Shown here: one piece after another, positions 50,014-58,930 of the stretch
Position numbering within the stretch: the stretch's first letter is position 1
Layout: the number at the start of each line of letters is the position of its first letter
Source: Alteromonas macleodii
GTDB taxonomy: Bacteria > Pseudomonadota > Gammaproteobacteria > Enterobacterales > Alteromonadaceae
Reading direction: 5' to 3'
Assembly (NCBI RefSeq): GCF_903772925.1
Contig: NZ_LR812090.1
Coordinates: forward strand, 3,969,005 to 4,033,004
DNA length: 64,000 bases
Translations under genes and position numbers: made by a program
The notes under the pieces: generated by a model
Databases searched by the model: none
What the model was told of the DNA's origin: nothing
The model's input: only the letters and a program-made list of their open reading frames with translations

Positions 50014-53000
50014 TTGAACAGGCCAGATGTATTCTCGTCGCAAGAAGATTCCCTTAAAACTGAAGCCTTAGCTTTAGGGCCATCTATTGCGCCAAATTCA
50101 CGCCTAGCTAACCGTTTTCTTATAGTAGAACAGTTAGGCGGTGGCGCCCAGGCTAGTGTTTATAGTGCGCTTGACGAGCTACTTGATGTGAAAGTGGCGC
50201 TGAAAGTGATAGAGGGTGGTGCTAGCGACCCGGTTAAAATGCAAACTATCCGCAATGAAGTCAATATTGCCAGACAGCTTCAACACCCCAATATCATTCG
50301 TGTACATGATGTTTTCTCTGACGGAGACACTGCGTTCTTTACCATGGCTTTCATAGAAGGGGAGCCTCTATATACGCGCCTTCAAAAGCCTATCACCAAG
50401 ACCGATTTCGATAAGTGGCAACAACAGCTTATTGAGTCCTTACTTGCATGTAAATCCATAGGTATTAAGCATGGCGATATAAAGCCAGACAACATCCTTA
50501 TTGACCATAATGGAGATATTAAGCTTATCGACTTTGGCATTGGTCAAAGCGCGGCTTCGGGTGTCCAAACCAGCGGGCATCAACGCTACACAGCGCCTGA
50601 AGTTATTCAAACCGGAAAAGCAAGTGAGCATTCTGACACCTATAGCCTAGGTAAAGTGTTAGAAGACATGTTGGGCTGTGTTGGAAAAGAAGGCGTTGGC
50701 ATCTCCCATTACTTGTGGTTGAAAAAGCGCAAAACCTGCATTGCTCAATTAACCCATCACTTACCGGCTAAGAGGCTTTCGCTGGAAGAAGCCCTTAGCG
50801 TTAATGGACGAGCCCTTAGCGTTAATGCCAGAGCCCTTAGCGTTAACGGTAGCGCCCTCAGCGATAATGGCAGCACTAGCGTAACTAACAAAACCCTTGT
50901 TGTGTTTTCTGTAACTGCTTTACTTGTATTAGTGTTGAGTGCCAGTATTTTTTCCTTCACTTGGTATCAAAAAAGCCATCCAAAACTAGCGACAAATAGC
51001 CCTATTCAGCTTTTGGTATTGAACGACCCTCAGTATCCGCTTTTAGAAACTATTAACACCTTACTTCGCTACCCTTTGTCTACCCATCCTAATATAGTGT
51101 TAGATAACAAAGAACAAACTCAAGCTTTGATAAGCAATTTAGCGTTATCACCCTTTACAAGTAAAAATGATCGCACTGACTTGGCCGCTACACTTGCAGC
51201 TAATAGCGTATTGCTTCTTGATGCTACGCCTACCAGTAATAGTGCGTACTTGCTTCACGCTAGCGTACTCAGTATGCCTGCCAATACGCCTATTTTTTCA
51301 GTGTCGCACAATGTAGATGCAAACTCCCTTTCTGAGGATTTGGGGGAATTTTCTAATAAATTAATCCAGCAACTATTTGATGCAGTTGAATCTCAATCCC
51401 CCCAACCACTTCCTGATTTACGTTATCTAGATGCGTTGGATAGCGCATGGCAAAAGGGTGAAACATTAAATAGTGCAGATGCTATTGATGCCATTATAGC
51501 GACAACTCCCGATTACCCCGGAGGGTGGGTAGCCGATGCCCGCAATAGGATGAATATTGGCGACTATGATGGTGCCAGACAGGCACTGGAAACCTTAACC
51601 AGCATTTCAAACTTAGCACCATATTGGCGGCTACAAAGTGAACTTCTAAGGGCCGAACTTAATGAAGATTTAGCTCTTGCAAAACAATCGATAGATGCAC
51701 TGGTTTCTCAATTCCCCAACCGACCAGAATTGCTATCAATGCGGGCCGACATATACCAGTGGGCGGGCGAAGATGCCAAAGCCATGGCCGACTACAAAGC
51801 CGCATTAGCCCTCCGCCCTAATAACGGACAACTGTGGTTTGAGCTGGCTCGTTTGCAGATCATTAACGGAGATATAGAAGCTGCCACCAGCGATTCGTTA
51901 ACGCGCGCACTGGTGGCATTTCGACAGGCCAAGGATACCCAAGGTGAAAGTTTAGTGATGAATGCCTTTGGTATTGCCTACCTGCGAACGGCCGACAATG
52001 TAGCTGCGGCGCGTTATTTTAAAGATGCGCTGGCGCTGCGAGATGCGAAAACACAGCCTTCTCAGCGGGCTAAAACCTTAGCAAACTATGCTATTGCTAC
52101 GTCACTCACAGGCGACTACACCACTGCTGAAGCGTCGCTAGAAGAAGCAGTAAAGCTACTTCACGATTTAGGTGACTTGGCACAAGAAGCGCATGTGAAC
52201 GACACTTTAGGCTTTATGTTTGAAGAACGAGGACAGTTTGCAAGAGCGTTAGATTACTACAAACGAGGCCTTGATATTCGTGTTCAAACCGATGACAAAG
52301 TACTTCAGCCCCAAAGCATGAGCAACGTGGCCTATATGCACTTTTTAATTGGTGATATTTCACTTGCAGAAATATATTGGCAGCAGGCTGAGATGTTATT
52401 TGAGAGAAATGGTGATGAATCTCACCTGCTTCGAACCCAACAAAACCTTGCGCAACTGAGTTTAGTCAAAGGTGATAAAAATATCGCTAGCAATTACTTA
52501 ACGACGGTAGAGGGGCAGTTAGGTACACAGCATAATCAGGAAAAGCTCTACAATCACCTTCTGTTCAGCTATTTAAACTTTGCAAACGGAAATTTAAATG
52601 AAGCTACACAACATGCCGCAAAGGCGAAACGGTTAGCACAGAAGTCTGAAGATAGCCGCGCAAAAACAGAAGTTTTACTCTGGGAGGGTGAAATATGCTT
52701 ACTAACTGCAAACTGGTCGTGCTTAGAGAAGCGTCTTGTTTCCGTATTGCCCACCATTAGCGAAGAACGTCACGAGCAATTCGCCGTTTATCAATGGTTA
52801 ACTTTAGGGTTAAAGCATCATCAAGGTAACCTTAACGATGAGAGCGACAACATCTACAAAACGCTTCTAAATAACGACAATGTTCCCGCGATCACCGAAA
52901 CAAAGATTTTGCTCGATATGCAGCAGCGTCTGTCTTTAGGCGCTTCGAGCACTATCATGGAGAAGCTTAACTCTCTTATTAAACCCACTTATTATCAACA

Positions 53001-53220
53001 ATATTTACAGTGGCTGTATATAAAAGCGTCGTTAGGTGATGAAGCATCTGTTGAAAAACTCAAGCAAAAGCTTGCGCTATACCCTTCATATTGGCGTAAT
53101 CACCTATACTATCGCGCTATTCCCGGCAAAGAAGATACCGTAAATAAGTTAACAACGCAGTGGCTGTCTCAATTACCTGAAAAACAAGCTGGTGACTACA
53201 GGAACGCCTATTTTGAGTGA
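50014..53220 (+). CDS. Membrane Ser/Thr protein kinase with C-terminal TPR region
   Basis: A roughly 1068-residue protein. The N-terminal kinase (about 35-250) has the P loop QLGGGAQASVY, the ATP-binding Lys64 (VALK), the catalytic loop HGDIKPDN (Asp155; Gly in place of the usual Arg, so a non-RD kinase), DFG at Asp173 and the TAPE motif. A linker of four heptads (ALSVNGR type) leads to a TM segment at about 295-317. The remaining 750 residues carry many TPR units, predicted outside the cytoplasm. The TTG start with GGAG upstream is preferred over a GTG four codons earlier. It overlaps the next gene. Confidence 0.85.
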   Translation: MNRPDVFSSQEDSLKTEALALGPSIAPNSRLANRFLIVEQLGGGAQASVYSALDELLDVKVALKVIEGGASDPVKMQTIRNEVNIARQLQHPNIIRVHDVFSDGDTAFFTMAFIEGEPLYTRLQKPITKTDFDKWQQQLIESLLACKSIGIKHGDIKPDNILIDHNGDIKLIDFGIGQSAASGVQTSGHQRYTAPEVIQTGKASEHSDTYSLGKVLEDMLGCVGKEGVGISHYLWLKKRKTCIAQLTHHLPAKRLSLEEALSVNGRALSVNARALSVNGSALSDNGSTSVTNKTLVVFSVTALLVLVLSASIFSFTWYQKSHPKLATNSPIQLLVLNDPQYPLLETINTLLRYPLSTHPNIVLDNKEQTQALISNLALSPFTSKNDRTDLAATLAANSVLLLDATPTSNSAYLLHASVLSMPANTPIFSVSHNVDANSLSEDLGEFSNKLIQQLFDAVESQSPQPLPDLRYLDALDSAWQKGETLNSADAIDAIIATTPDYPGGWVADARNRMNIGDYDGARQALETLTSISNLAPYWRLQSELLRAELNEDLALAKQSIDALVSQFPNRPELLSMRADIYQWAGEDAKAMADYKAALALRPNNGQLWFELARLQIINGDIEAATSDSLTRALVAFRQAKDTQGESLVMNAFGIAYLRTADNVAAARYFKDALALRDAKTQPSQRAKTLANYAIATSLTGDYTTAEASLEEAVKLLHDLGDLAQEAHVNDTLGFMFEERGQFARALDYYKRGLDIRVQTDDKVLQPQSMSNVAYMHFLIGDISLAEIYWQQAEMLFERNGDESHLLRTQQNLAQLSLVKGDKNIASNYLTTVEGQLGTQHNQEKLYNHLLFSYLNFANGNLNEATQHAAKAKRLAQKSEDSRAKTEVLLWEGEICLLTANWSCLEKRLVSVLPTISEERHEQFAVYQWLTLGLKHHQGNLNDESDNIYKTLLNNDNVPAITETKILLDMQQRLSLGASSTIMEKLNSLIKPTYYQQYLQWLYIKASLGDEASVEKLKQKLALYPSYWRNHLYYRAIPGKEDTVNKLTTQWLSQLPEKQAGDYRNAYFE
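50791..50874 (+). repeat. Four in-frame 21-bp tandem repeats in the Ser/Thr kinase gene
   Basis: Units at 50791, 50812, 50833 and 50854 each begin GCCCTTAGCG or GCCCTCAGCG and encode ALSVNGR, ALSVNAR, ALSVNGS and ALSDNGS. They fill the cytoplasmic linker between the kinase domain and the membrane segment. Copy number change would alter the linker by seven residues without a frameshift. Confidence 0.9.
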
Positions 53221-53902
53221 TTTAGCCAAAGAAATAGAGAGTATTAAGGCACTTCAGGCAACACTTCAAGCGCGACTAGATGCTGATCAGGAAGTACTTC
53301 AGCAGCTTGCAAAGCGCCTTTGGGCTCAGCAAGAGTCGGAAAAAGCTAAGCTTTCAAGAGAGTTGCATGATGGTATTGGGCAGTTGCTTACAGGCCTTAC
53401 CAGACGACTGCAGGCGCTCTCATCTTCCTCGCCTGAAATAGAAGCCCTACACGGTATTGCTGAAATGGCGCTAAATGACGTGAGGCAGCTGTCGCGACTT
53501 ATGAGCCCCACCATTTTAGATGACCTCGGCCTTAAACCCGCACTGAACTGGCTGTGTCGGAACCTGCTTAGTGGTGAAGATATGGCGTATAACACAGACA
53601 TAAATCTACCCACAGACCTCTCGAAAGACATAAGCACCTTGTTATTCAGAATTGCGCAAGAGACATTGGTGAATGCTATAAAACACAGCGAAGCAACACA
53701 CCTTTCCCTAACGGTTTCTTACCACCATAACGTTATTCGTTTAGATATTCTTGATAATGGTGTAGGGTTTGATAGTAGAACAATAGAGCCTGGCATTGGT
53801 CTTTCAAGTATTCGCGATAGAGCCGAAGCGTTCAACGCTACGCTAGAAATAGATTCAGCTGTAGGGCAAGGCACAAGAACAACAGTAACGGTACCTGTAT
53901 GA
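53213..53902 (+). CDS. Soluble NarX/UhpB-type histidine kinase
   Basis: A roughly 229-residue kinase without membrane segments. An N-terminal coiled coil (about 5-45) precedes the HisKA_3 phospho-acceptor site SRELHDGIGQLLTGL (His52) and an HATPase domain (ETLVNAIKHSEATHL; LDNGVGFD; GIGLSSIRDRAEAF). The TTG start with AGGA upstream overlaps the end of the kinase gene by 8 nt; a GTG at 53192 is the alternative. It overlaps the response regulator by 4 nt (ATGA). Lacking a sensor, it must take its input from another protein, plausibly the upstream Ser/Thr kinase or FHA protein. Confidence 0.88.
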   Translation: MSDLAKEIESIKALQATLQARLDADQEVLQQLAKRLWAQQESEKAKLSRELHDGIGQLLTGLTRRLQALSSSSPEIEALHGIAEMALNDVRQLSRLMSPTILDDLGLKPALNWLCRNLLSGEDMAYNTDINLPTDLSKDISTLLFRIAQETLVNAIKHSEATHLSLTVSYHHNVIRLDILDNGVGFDSRTIEPGIGLSSIRDRAEAFNATLEIDSAVGQGTRTTVTVPV

Positions 53903-54528
53903 CAATTCGAGTAGTGCTAGCCGACGATCATGTACTCATGCGTCAAGGCGTATCTCAAATGCTAAATGCAAACCCAGATATTGATGTGGTCGGAGAATGT
54001 GATGACGGTGTTGAGCTTATTGCAGCGGTGCTAAAACTCTCCCCCGACGTTATTTTGATGGATATTTCTATGCCGCGCATGAGCGGGCTCGTTGCCATTG
54101 ATAAAATATTGTCCCAGCGCAGTGATGCAAAGATACTGGTGCTGTCTATGCACAACGAAGTGGAATATATAGAGGCCATGCGCGACGCGGGCGCAAAGGG
54201 CTATATTTTAAAAGAGTCGTCTGGTGATAGTTTAGTCGACGCGATAAAAAAAGTGGCGGCCAACAAAACCTCTTTTCCCGACGAATTAACCCAGTCATCC
54301 AATGAGCAGTGCCAAAAGCACGTATCGCCGCTAAGCGTATTGACGCGAAGAGAGCGAGAAGTTTTTTTCTTAGTTGCCGCAGGTAACACCAGTAAGAAGA
54401 TAGCTGAACTGTTGGACATGAGCCTTAAAACTGCTGAAAACCATCGGAGTAACATTTATAAGAAGCTCAATTTAAGCAGTTCCGCAGAACTTATCAGAAT
54501 GGCTGGAAAGGCAGGCTTGCTAGAGTAG
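53899..54528 (+). CDS. LuxR-type response regulator of the Ser/Thr kinase locus
   Basis: A 209-residue NarL/FixJ-type regulator. The receiver domain has ADDH at 8-11, Asp55 in LMDISMP, and a Lys in YILKE. The LuxR helix-turn-helix is at about 145-205 (LTRREREVFFLVAAGNTSKKIAELLDMSLKTAENH). It is translationally coupled to the preceding histidine kinase and is the last gene of the series. Targets are unknown; the two subtilase genes that flank the locus are candidates. Confidence 0.92.
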   Translation: MTIRVVLADDHVLMRQGVSQMLNANPDIDVVGECDDGVELIAAVLKLSPDVILMDISMPRMSGLVAIDKILSQRSDAKILVLSMHNEVEYIEAMRDAGAKGYILKESSGDSLVDAIKKVAANKTSFPDELTQSSNEQCQKHVSPLSVLTRREREVFFLVAAGNTSKKIAELLDMSLKTAENHRSNIYKKLNLSSSAELIRMAGKAGLLE

Positions 54529-54577
54529 CTGTACCCGCTTTTAGGTTGAAGCACGGCTTCCCTCCCCCGCAAACTAC

Positions 54578-54656
54578 ACGAGATCTGGTTGTGACATTCA
54601 AAACCTTCAGCAGCAGGGATGCTGCAGTGAAACGCCCGGGGATAAATTCTAATGTT
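54578..54656 (+). repeat. Structured interspersed repeat, copy C (degenerate)
   Basis: The left arm and the first half of the inner segment (from 54605) match copy D closely, including hairpin 1 (GCAGC, loop AGGGAT, GCTGC). The second hairpin and right arm have decayed. It looks like the older member of a tandem duplication with copy D, 155 nt away. Confidence 0.75.
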
Positions 54657-54732
54657 AAGCGATAAACTTTCGGCGAAACCTAACAAAAAGAGGGGCCTTG
54701 CTTCATCTGTCTTTCCCCTCTCTAAAAATTAC

Positions 54733-54838
54733 GCGAGGGCCGGTTGTAACATTCAAAACCCTCAGCAGCAGGGATGCTGCTGTGGAGCGCCCATGGATGG
54801 GTTTACCGCGTGTTTTGAATGTTACAACCGGCCCTCGC
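54733..54838 (+). repeat. Structured interspersed repeat, copy D (intact)
   Basis: A perfect 27-bp outer inverted repeat (54733-54759 and 54812-54838) encloses exactly 52 nt. Hairpin 1 is CAGCAGC, loop AGGGAT, GCTGCTG; hairpin 2 is CCC, loop ATGGAT, GGG; the tail is TTTACCGCG. It ends 9 nt before the stop codon of the minus-strand subtilase gene, between convergent genes. It has no T run, so it is not a plain terminator. Confidence 0.9.
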
Positions 54839-54847
54839 CTCAAAGGA

Positions 54848-57295
54848 CTAAAGTTCTGCGTATTGCGTTAGGATAAACGCAGCTTCGCCTCGTGATACGC
54901 CATCTTGTGGTTTAAAGAAGGCTTTAAGTGTAGGCTGTAGGTCAAATGGACCTTGCTCTACTTTCACTTCTACCTGCATTATCCCTGCAGCTAAAGCTTG
55001 TTGAACATAGCCGCGATACTCAGGTGCAATTGCGTCTGTGTCTTCAACTTCCACCGCTTCACCCAGCACGATAGCGATAACTTTTTCAGAATCAAAGCTG
55101 TTCGCGGCATCTTCAAGGCCTAATGCTTGAACCATTGAGTACGCCATTTCTTCTTTGCTTACCTGCATGTTGCTACCAAAGAAGTCGCCGTCAACTTGCA
55201 TTACAGGTTGTGTATTCATTTCTAAATCTCCCAACACGGCACCTGTCGCTGTGGCAGAGTTTACCGCTGCAGCATTTTCTGCACTCACATCGGTGTAGTT
55301 AACTGTGTTACCGTCGTTGGTTTGACGAAGGTTAGCGCTAAGCGCTAGCGTATCAGCAAGCTCTACTCGAGTAAGTGGCGCGTCTGGCGCAAAGCCACTT
55401 TCTTTTGCATCCATTAGCTCATTTGCTACTACGTACTCAATAAATGGTTTTGCAGGGTGACCCACTGCATCATCAATACCCGTATAGCCTGATGTTACTA
55501 ATAAGCGAATATTCACATCGTTAGTGCCGGGAATACCCACACCGTTTGTAACACCTAGTGGGTCAACTGACACACCACTAATGCTACCAATACCTCGGCT
55601 GTATAGTTTCCATGTACCCGGCATACCCGGAGCAGCTGTACCAACAGAAGAACCTAAAACAGGTAGGCCAATGCCAGAACCGTAGGTATTTCCCGCCGGG
55701 TCTTCTAATACGAACGCTGTTGCCGTTTCAATTGACGCGCTTGCCACCACCATAGATACGTCAGGCGTTACATCAAACTCTTCTACTGGTGACTCACCTA
55801 CAGGAAGATAAGTTGTAGGTAGCGTAAAGCTATCGCCTTCAGCAACGTTAGCAAATGCGTTAAATTCGCGATTTTTCTTCACGGTATCGCCGAATACTTC
55901 TTCACCCTCAAGCACTGCAGTTACCGCAGCATAGGCGTTAACATAACCTGCACCCACTTCCCACTCGTCCATACCAGCCATCGGCGTTGCCGTTTCCTGG
56001 AGAATGCGCTTCACATCTTCCCACTGAAGGTTTGGATTCGCTTCTAGCATTAGTGCAACAATACCTGACACGTGCGGTGCAGCCATTGAAGTACCGCTAG
56101 ATACGGTATAAAACGGCAAGTGCTGTGGCTCAATCATTTCAGCGTCATCAGCCGCGCTTAAGCCGCCTAAGCTAGATAGTGAAGCACGGGCAGAAATAAC
56201 GTCTACACCAGGAGCCGTTACGGTAGGACGGTCTTCCCACGTGAACACTTCACCATCAACAACCGCTTGTCCGCCTTTTCCGTCGACACCGCGAGAACTA
56301 AAGTCAGCTAGCTCGCCCTGCTTGTTGCCCGCAGCCACTGTAATTACCCAAGGTGCTTTTTTAAAGTTACCGGTAATTGTCGATTCGCCTGGACCTGAGT
56401 TACCTGCCGAGAACACGGTAATAATACCGTTGTCTGCCAGTGCTTTGGTTACAACGTTAGTTGGGTCGTCTGGGTTGAAGTCTGTACCTACATCACCTGT
56501 GTTACCGAACGAGTTAGAGATAACACGAATGTTGTAATCGAACTGGTGTGTTAACGCGTAGTCGAAGCCACCGATGGTATCTAAAATGAATAGACCTGCG
56601 CCCGAGCCATAACCAATGATGTCTGCACCAGGCGCTACACCTGCATGTAAGCCACCACTCTTGGCGCCGTTACCGCCTACTGTGCCAGCTACGTGTGTTC
56701 CGTGACCGCCTAGAATATCAGTGTTAGATACGTTTTCTTGGTATGTAATCGGCAAAATGCCGCTATAGCTATTTAGGTTCACCTGCGCTAGTACGTTTTG
56801 TACAACATGATCAGGGAATGCTAAATCGCCATGTGTGCCATCAACACCCGAGTCGTTTACTACTACGCCAATGCCTTTACCTGATACTGGCATGCCGTTA
56901 ATGCGAATATCGCGATCAGCCTGTAGTGCCTGTACGCCGGTAATTTGGGTAGACTCATGGTTCTCTAGTTCTAGCGGGTCGTTGTTCCACACTGACACCA
57001 CGTCATCGCGCTGATAAAGTGCTTCGACTTGCTGTTTGTTGGCTAACACACCAACAATAGGCACGTTACGTAGGCTAACACCGCCAGTGATACCTAACGA
57101 TTCAAGTGCTGTAATTTGTTCTGTTGTGGCAGGTCCCTTACCTTCAAATGTAACAATAACTTGTTGTAGTTCTAGTGGCGAAGCAGCAAGTGCGTCGGCT
57201 AATGTTTTATCGAAAGTTTTTGCATTCACCATGCTCGCTGGTAGGGCACAAGCAATAGCAACTGATAATACTGTTTTGTTATTAAGGAACTTCAT
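54848..57295 (-). CDS. Secreted subtilisin-like serine protease (S8), paralogue of the 45.5-kb gene
   Basis: An 815-residue exported protease with signal peptide MKFLNNKTVLSVAIACALP, a propeptide, and catalytic Asp148 (VVNDSGVDG), His198 (GGHGTHVAGT), Asn299 (SAGNSGPG) and Ser403 (SGTSMAAPH). The C-terminal region again has SLH-like segments (SGFAPDAPLTRVELADTLA; FFKPQDGVSRGEAAFILTQYAEL). It matches the other subtilase along most of its length. GAGAGGTG precedes the ATG. It converges on the kinase/regulator series from the other side. Confidence 0.92.
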   Translation of the reverse strand: MKFLNNKTVLSVAIACALPASMVNAKTFDKTLADALAASPLELQQVIVTFEGKGPATTEQITALESLGITGGVSLRNVPIVGVLANKQQVEALYQRDDVVSVWNNDPLELENHESTQITGVQALQADRDIRINGMPVSGKGIGVVVNDSGVDGTHGDLAFPDHVVQNVLAQVNLNSYSGILPITYQENVSNTDILGGHGTHVAGTVGGNGAKSGGLHAGVAPGADIIGYGSGAGLFILDTIGGFDYALTHQFDYNIRVISNSFGNTGDVGTDFNPDDPTNVVTKALADNGIITVFSAGNSGPGESTITGNFKKAPWVITVAAGNKQGELADFSSRGVDGKGGQAVVDGEVFTWEDRPTVTAPGVDVISARASLSSLGGLSAADDAEMIEPQHLPFYTVSSGTSMAAPHVSGIVALMLEANPNLQWEDVKRILQETATPMAGMDEWEVGAGYVNAYAAVTAVLEGEEVFGDTVKKNREFNAFANVAEGDSFTLPTTYLPVGESPVEEFDVTPDVSMVVASASIETATAFVLEDPAGNTYGSGIGLPVLGSSVGTAAPGMPGTWKLYSRGIGSISGVSVDPLGVTNGVGIPGTNDVNIRLLVTSGYTGIDDAVGHPAKPFIEYVVANELMDAKESGFAPDAPLTRVELADTLALSANLRQTNDGNTVNYTDVSAENAAAVNSATATGAVLGDLEMNTQPVMQVDGDFFGSNMQVSKEEMAYSMVQALGLEDAANSFDSEKVIAIVLGEAVEVEDTDAIAPEYRGYVQQALAAGIMQVEVKVEQGPFDLQPTLKAFFKPQDGVSRGEAAFILTQYAEL

Positions 57296-57412
57296 AATAC
57301 ACCTCTCTTTGAGTACACCTTGAGTATTTAACATCCCAAGCGGCAAAACTATGGGGGGTTCCCCCTATTCGAAGTGATTTATAAAGCACATTAAAAACAA
57401 AAAGTTAGAACG

Positions 57413-57438
57413 AAAAAAGCCCTCGCAAACGGAGGGCT
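57413..57438 (-). terminator. Terminator of the PEP-CTERM gene
   Basis: Stem AGCCCTC and GAGGGCT, 7-nt loop, followed on the minus strand by six T. It lies about 90 nt past the PEP-CTERM stop codon. Confidence 0.85.
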
Positions 57439-57526
57439 AAAAACACCAACTATCGAGAAACATTGATAGTGTGGAGGGAACGAACGAGGTACAGAAAATA
57501 AAGCATCTACTGCAATTGAAAACGCT

Positions 57527-58081
57527 TTACTGTTTGCGCTTCCTCATTGAGGTAAACGCGAACAAAACTAGCATTGCTGTAGCGAAGGAAGCAGGTTCAC
57601 TCACTTGTGTTGAGCCATTGTTAGAGCCATCATTAGGCTCGACAGTTTTAACTAATTGAAACAAGCCGCCCGCACAGCGGTCGCCATTTTCAAAGAAAAC
57701 ACAAGTATCTGTTGATCCTAAACCGGCTAAACCTGAACTAATAGTAAACTCGTAAGGAACGCTAGCGTCCTCGATAAAAAACTGAAAACCTTCGCCGCTG
57801 TCATCACCAAATACACCATCATCTATATCAACTATCGCAAAGTCAGCAATGTCGTCTTCTAGAATACTGTAGATGTCGCCATTAAACTCTAACTGAAAGA
57901 CAAACGATAACCATGTGTTCATATTGAACTGGGTTTCGTTTTCATCGAAAGTGATTTGCCCAATCAAACTGGTTTCGTCAGCTTCGTTACCTAACACTAA
58001 TCGAGTGAAATCATAGGTGATTACGCCAGCGAAAGAGGATGATGTAAAAAAGATAAAAAATGCTGCAAGTAACGTTCTCAT
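57527..58081 (-). CDS. PEP-CTERM sorting-signal protein
   Basis: A 184-residue exported protein with signal peptide (LLAAFFIFFTSSSFA) and a C-terminal sorting signal: VSEPAS, a hydrophobic stretch (FATAMLVLFAF) and a basic tail (MRKRKQ). This is the PEP-CTERM arrangement recognised by exosortases, with SEP in place of the usual PEP start. The body is acidic and contains two cysteines (DTCVFFENGDRC). No exosortase is in the window. Function unknown. Confidence 0.8.
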   Translation of the reverse strand: MRTLLAAFFIFFTSSSFAGVITYDFTRLVLGNEADETSLIGQITFDENETQFNMNTWLSFVFQLEFNGDIYSILEDDIADFAIVDIDDGVFGDDSGEGFQFFIEDASVPYEFTISSGLAGLGSTDTCVFFENGDRCAGGLFQLVKTVEPNDGSNNGSTQVSEPASFATAMLVLFAFTSMRKRKQ

Positions 58082-58189
58082 AGTAAACCCACTTCTAGAT
58101 TCTTATGGGCTTAGTATTGAACTTACTGCATTGAATACAAATAGGGAGTTCCCCCTAGTTGTATTCAATGCTATCTAATATGACGTGGT

Positions 58190-58807
58190 TTAATTAGCGT
58201 TTTGTTCGCGTAGTACTTTTGCTAGTTCGTAATTACCTTGCGAAAGAGCGATATCTGCTACCGAATTACCAGCTTTATCCATGTGAGCTGGGTTAGCCCC
58301 TTTATCGATAAGCGTATTGATAATTTCTTGTCTGTCAAAAAGGCTTGCAAACATTAACGCGGTTTGCCCCTGTGCGTTTTCTTCGTCTATGTCGCAATCG
58401 GCAAAGACCAGTTGCTTAGCCACACTGACGTGACCTTTAAATATGGCCCCCATGAGTGCGGTGTTTCCGCGGTTGTCTTCTTGACATGGGTTGGCATTAG
58501 CTTCACCGATTAGAAAATTTACGGTGTCGGTGTGCCCATGGTACGCCGCAAGAATAAGTGCGGTATAGCCTTTATCATCGGCTACATTAACATCTAGACC
58601 GGCTTTATAAAATGCACCTAGCATGGCGCTATCACCATCTCGCGCTGCATCAAAATAGCGTGCTTTCAAGGTCTCCATATTAGGCCTAGTTGCACTTTGT
58701 TGAGTATTAGCCTGAGTGGTTGTTTCAGTTGCCGCACTAGTATAAAAACTGGTGAAGGTGGCAACGACTAACAGTGCTGCCGTAAGTGTTTGCTTCAAAA
58801 AAGACAT
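58190..58807 (-). CDS. Exported ankyrin-repeat protein (AnkB-like)
   Basis: A 205-residue protein with a signal peptide (LLVVATFTSFYTSAA) and four to five ankyrin repeats from about residue 50 (DDKGYTALILAAYHGHTDTVNFLI; NRGNTALMGAIFKGHVSVAKQLV; AQGQTALMFASLFDRQEIINTLI). In Pseudomonas an ankyrin protein, AnkB, is encoded beside the catalase gene katB and is needed for full catalase activity. Here the gene lies 123 nt downstream of an exported catalase on the same strand, so the same role is likely. Confidence 0.85.
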   Translation of the reverse strand: MSFLKQTLTAALLVVATFTSFYTSAATETTTQANTQQSATRPNMETLKARYFDAARDGDSAMLGAFYKAGLDVNVADDKGYTALILAAYHGHTDTVNFLIGEANANPCQEDNRGNTALMGAIFKGHVSVAKQLVFADCDIDEENAQGQTALMFASLFDRQEIINTLIDKGANPAHMDKAGNSVADIALSQGNYELAKVLREQNAN

Positions 58808-58930
58808 TGTGCCCCCTTACTGGTAAATCTAAATTTGAGTATTAGATGATTGGTTTCAGCTTTTGCGTTAGGAAAAGCGGGAGCGAATTAACACTGTTAA
58901 ATAGCTCCCGCTGTTCTTTTGCAGTTTAGC

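Noticed and set aside
50791..50874. Possible non-coding short tandem repeat
   Set aside because: The 21-bp units are in frame in a clear kinase gene and encode a heptad linker.
54652..54876. Open frame running through repeat D into the subtilase 3' end
   Set aside because: It is made of repeat sequence and antisense of the subtilase gene, with no homology or start signal.
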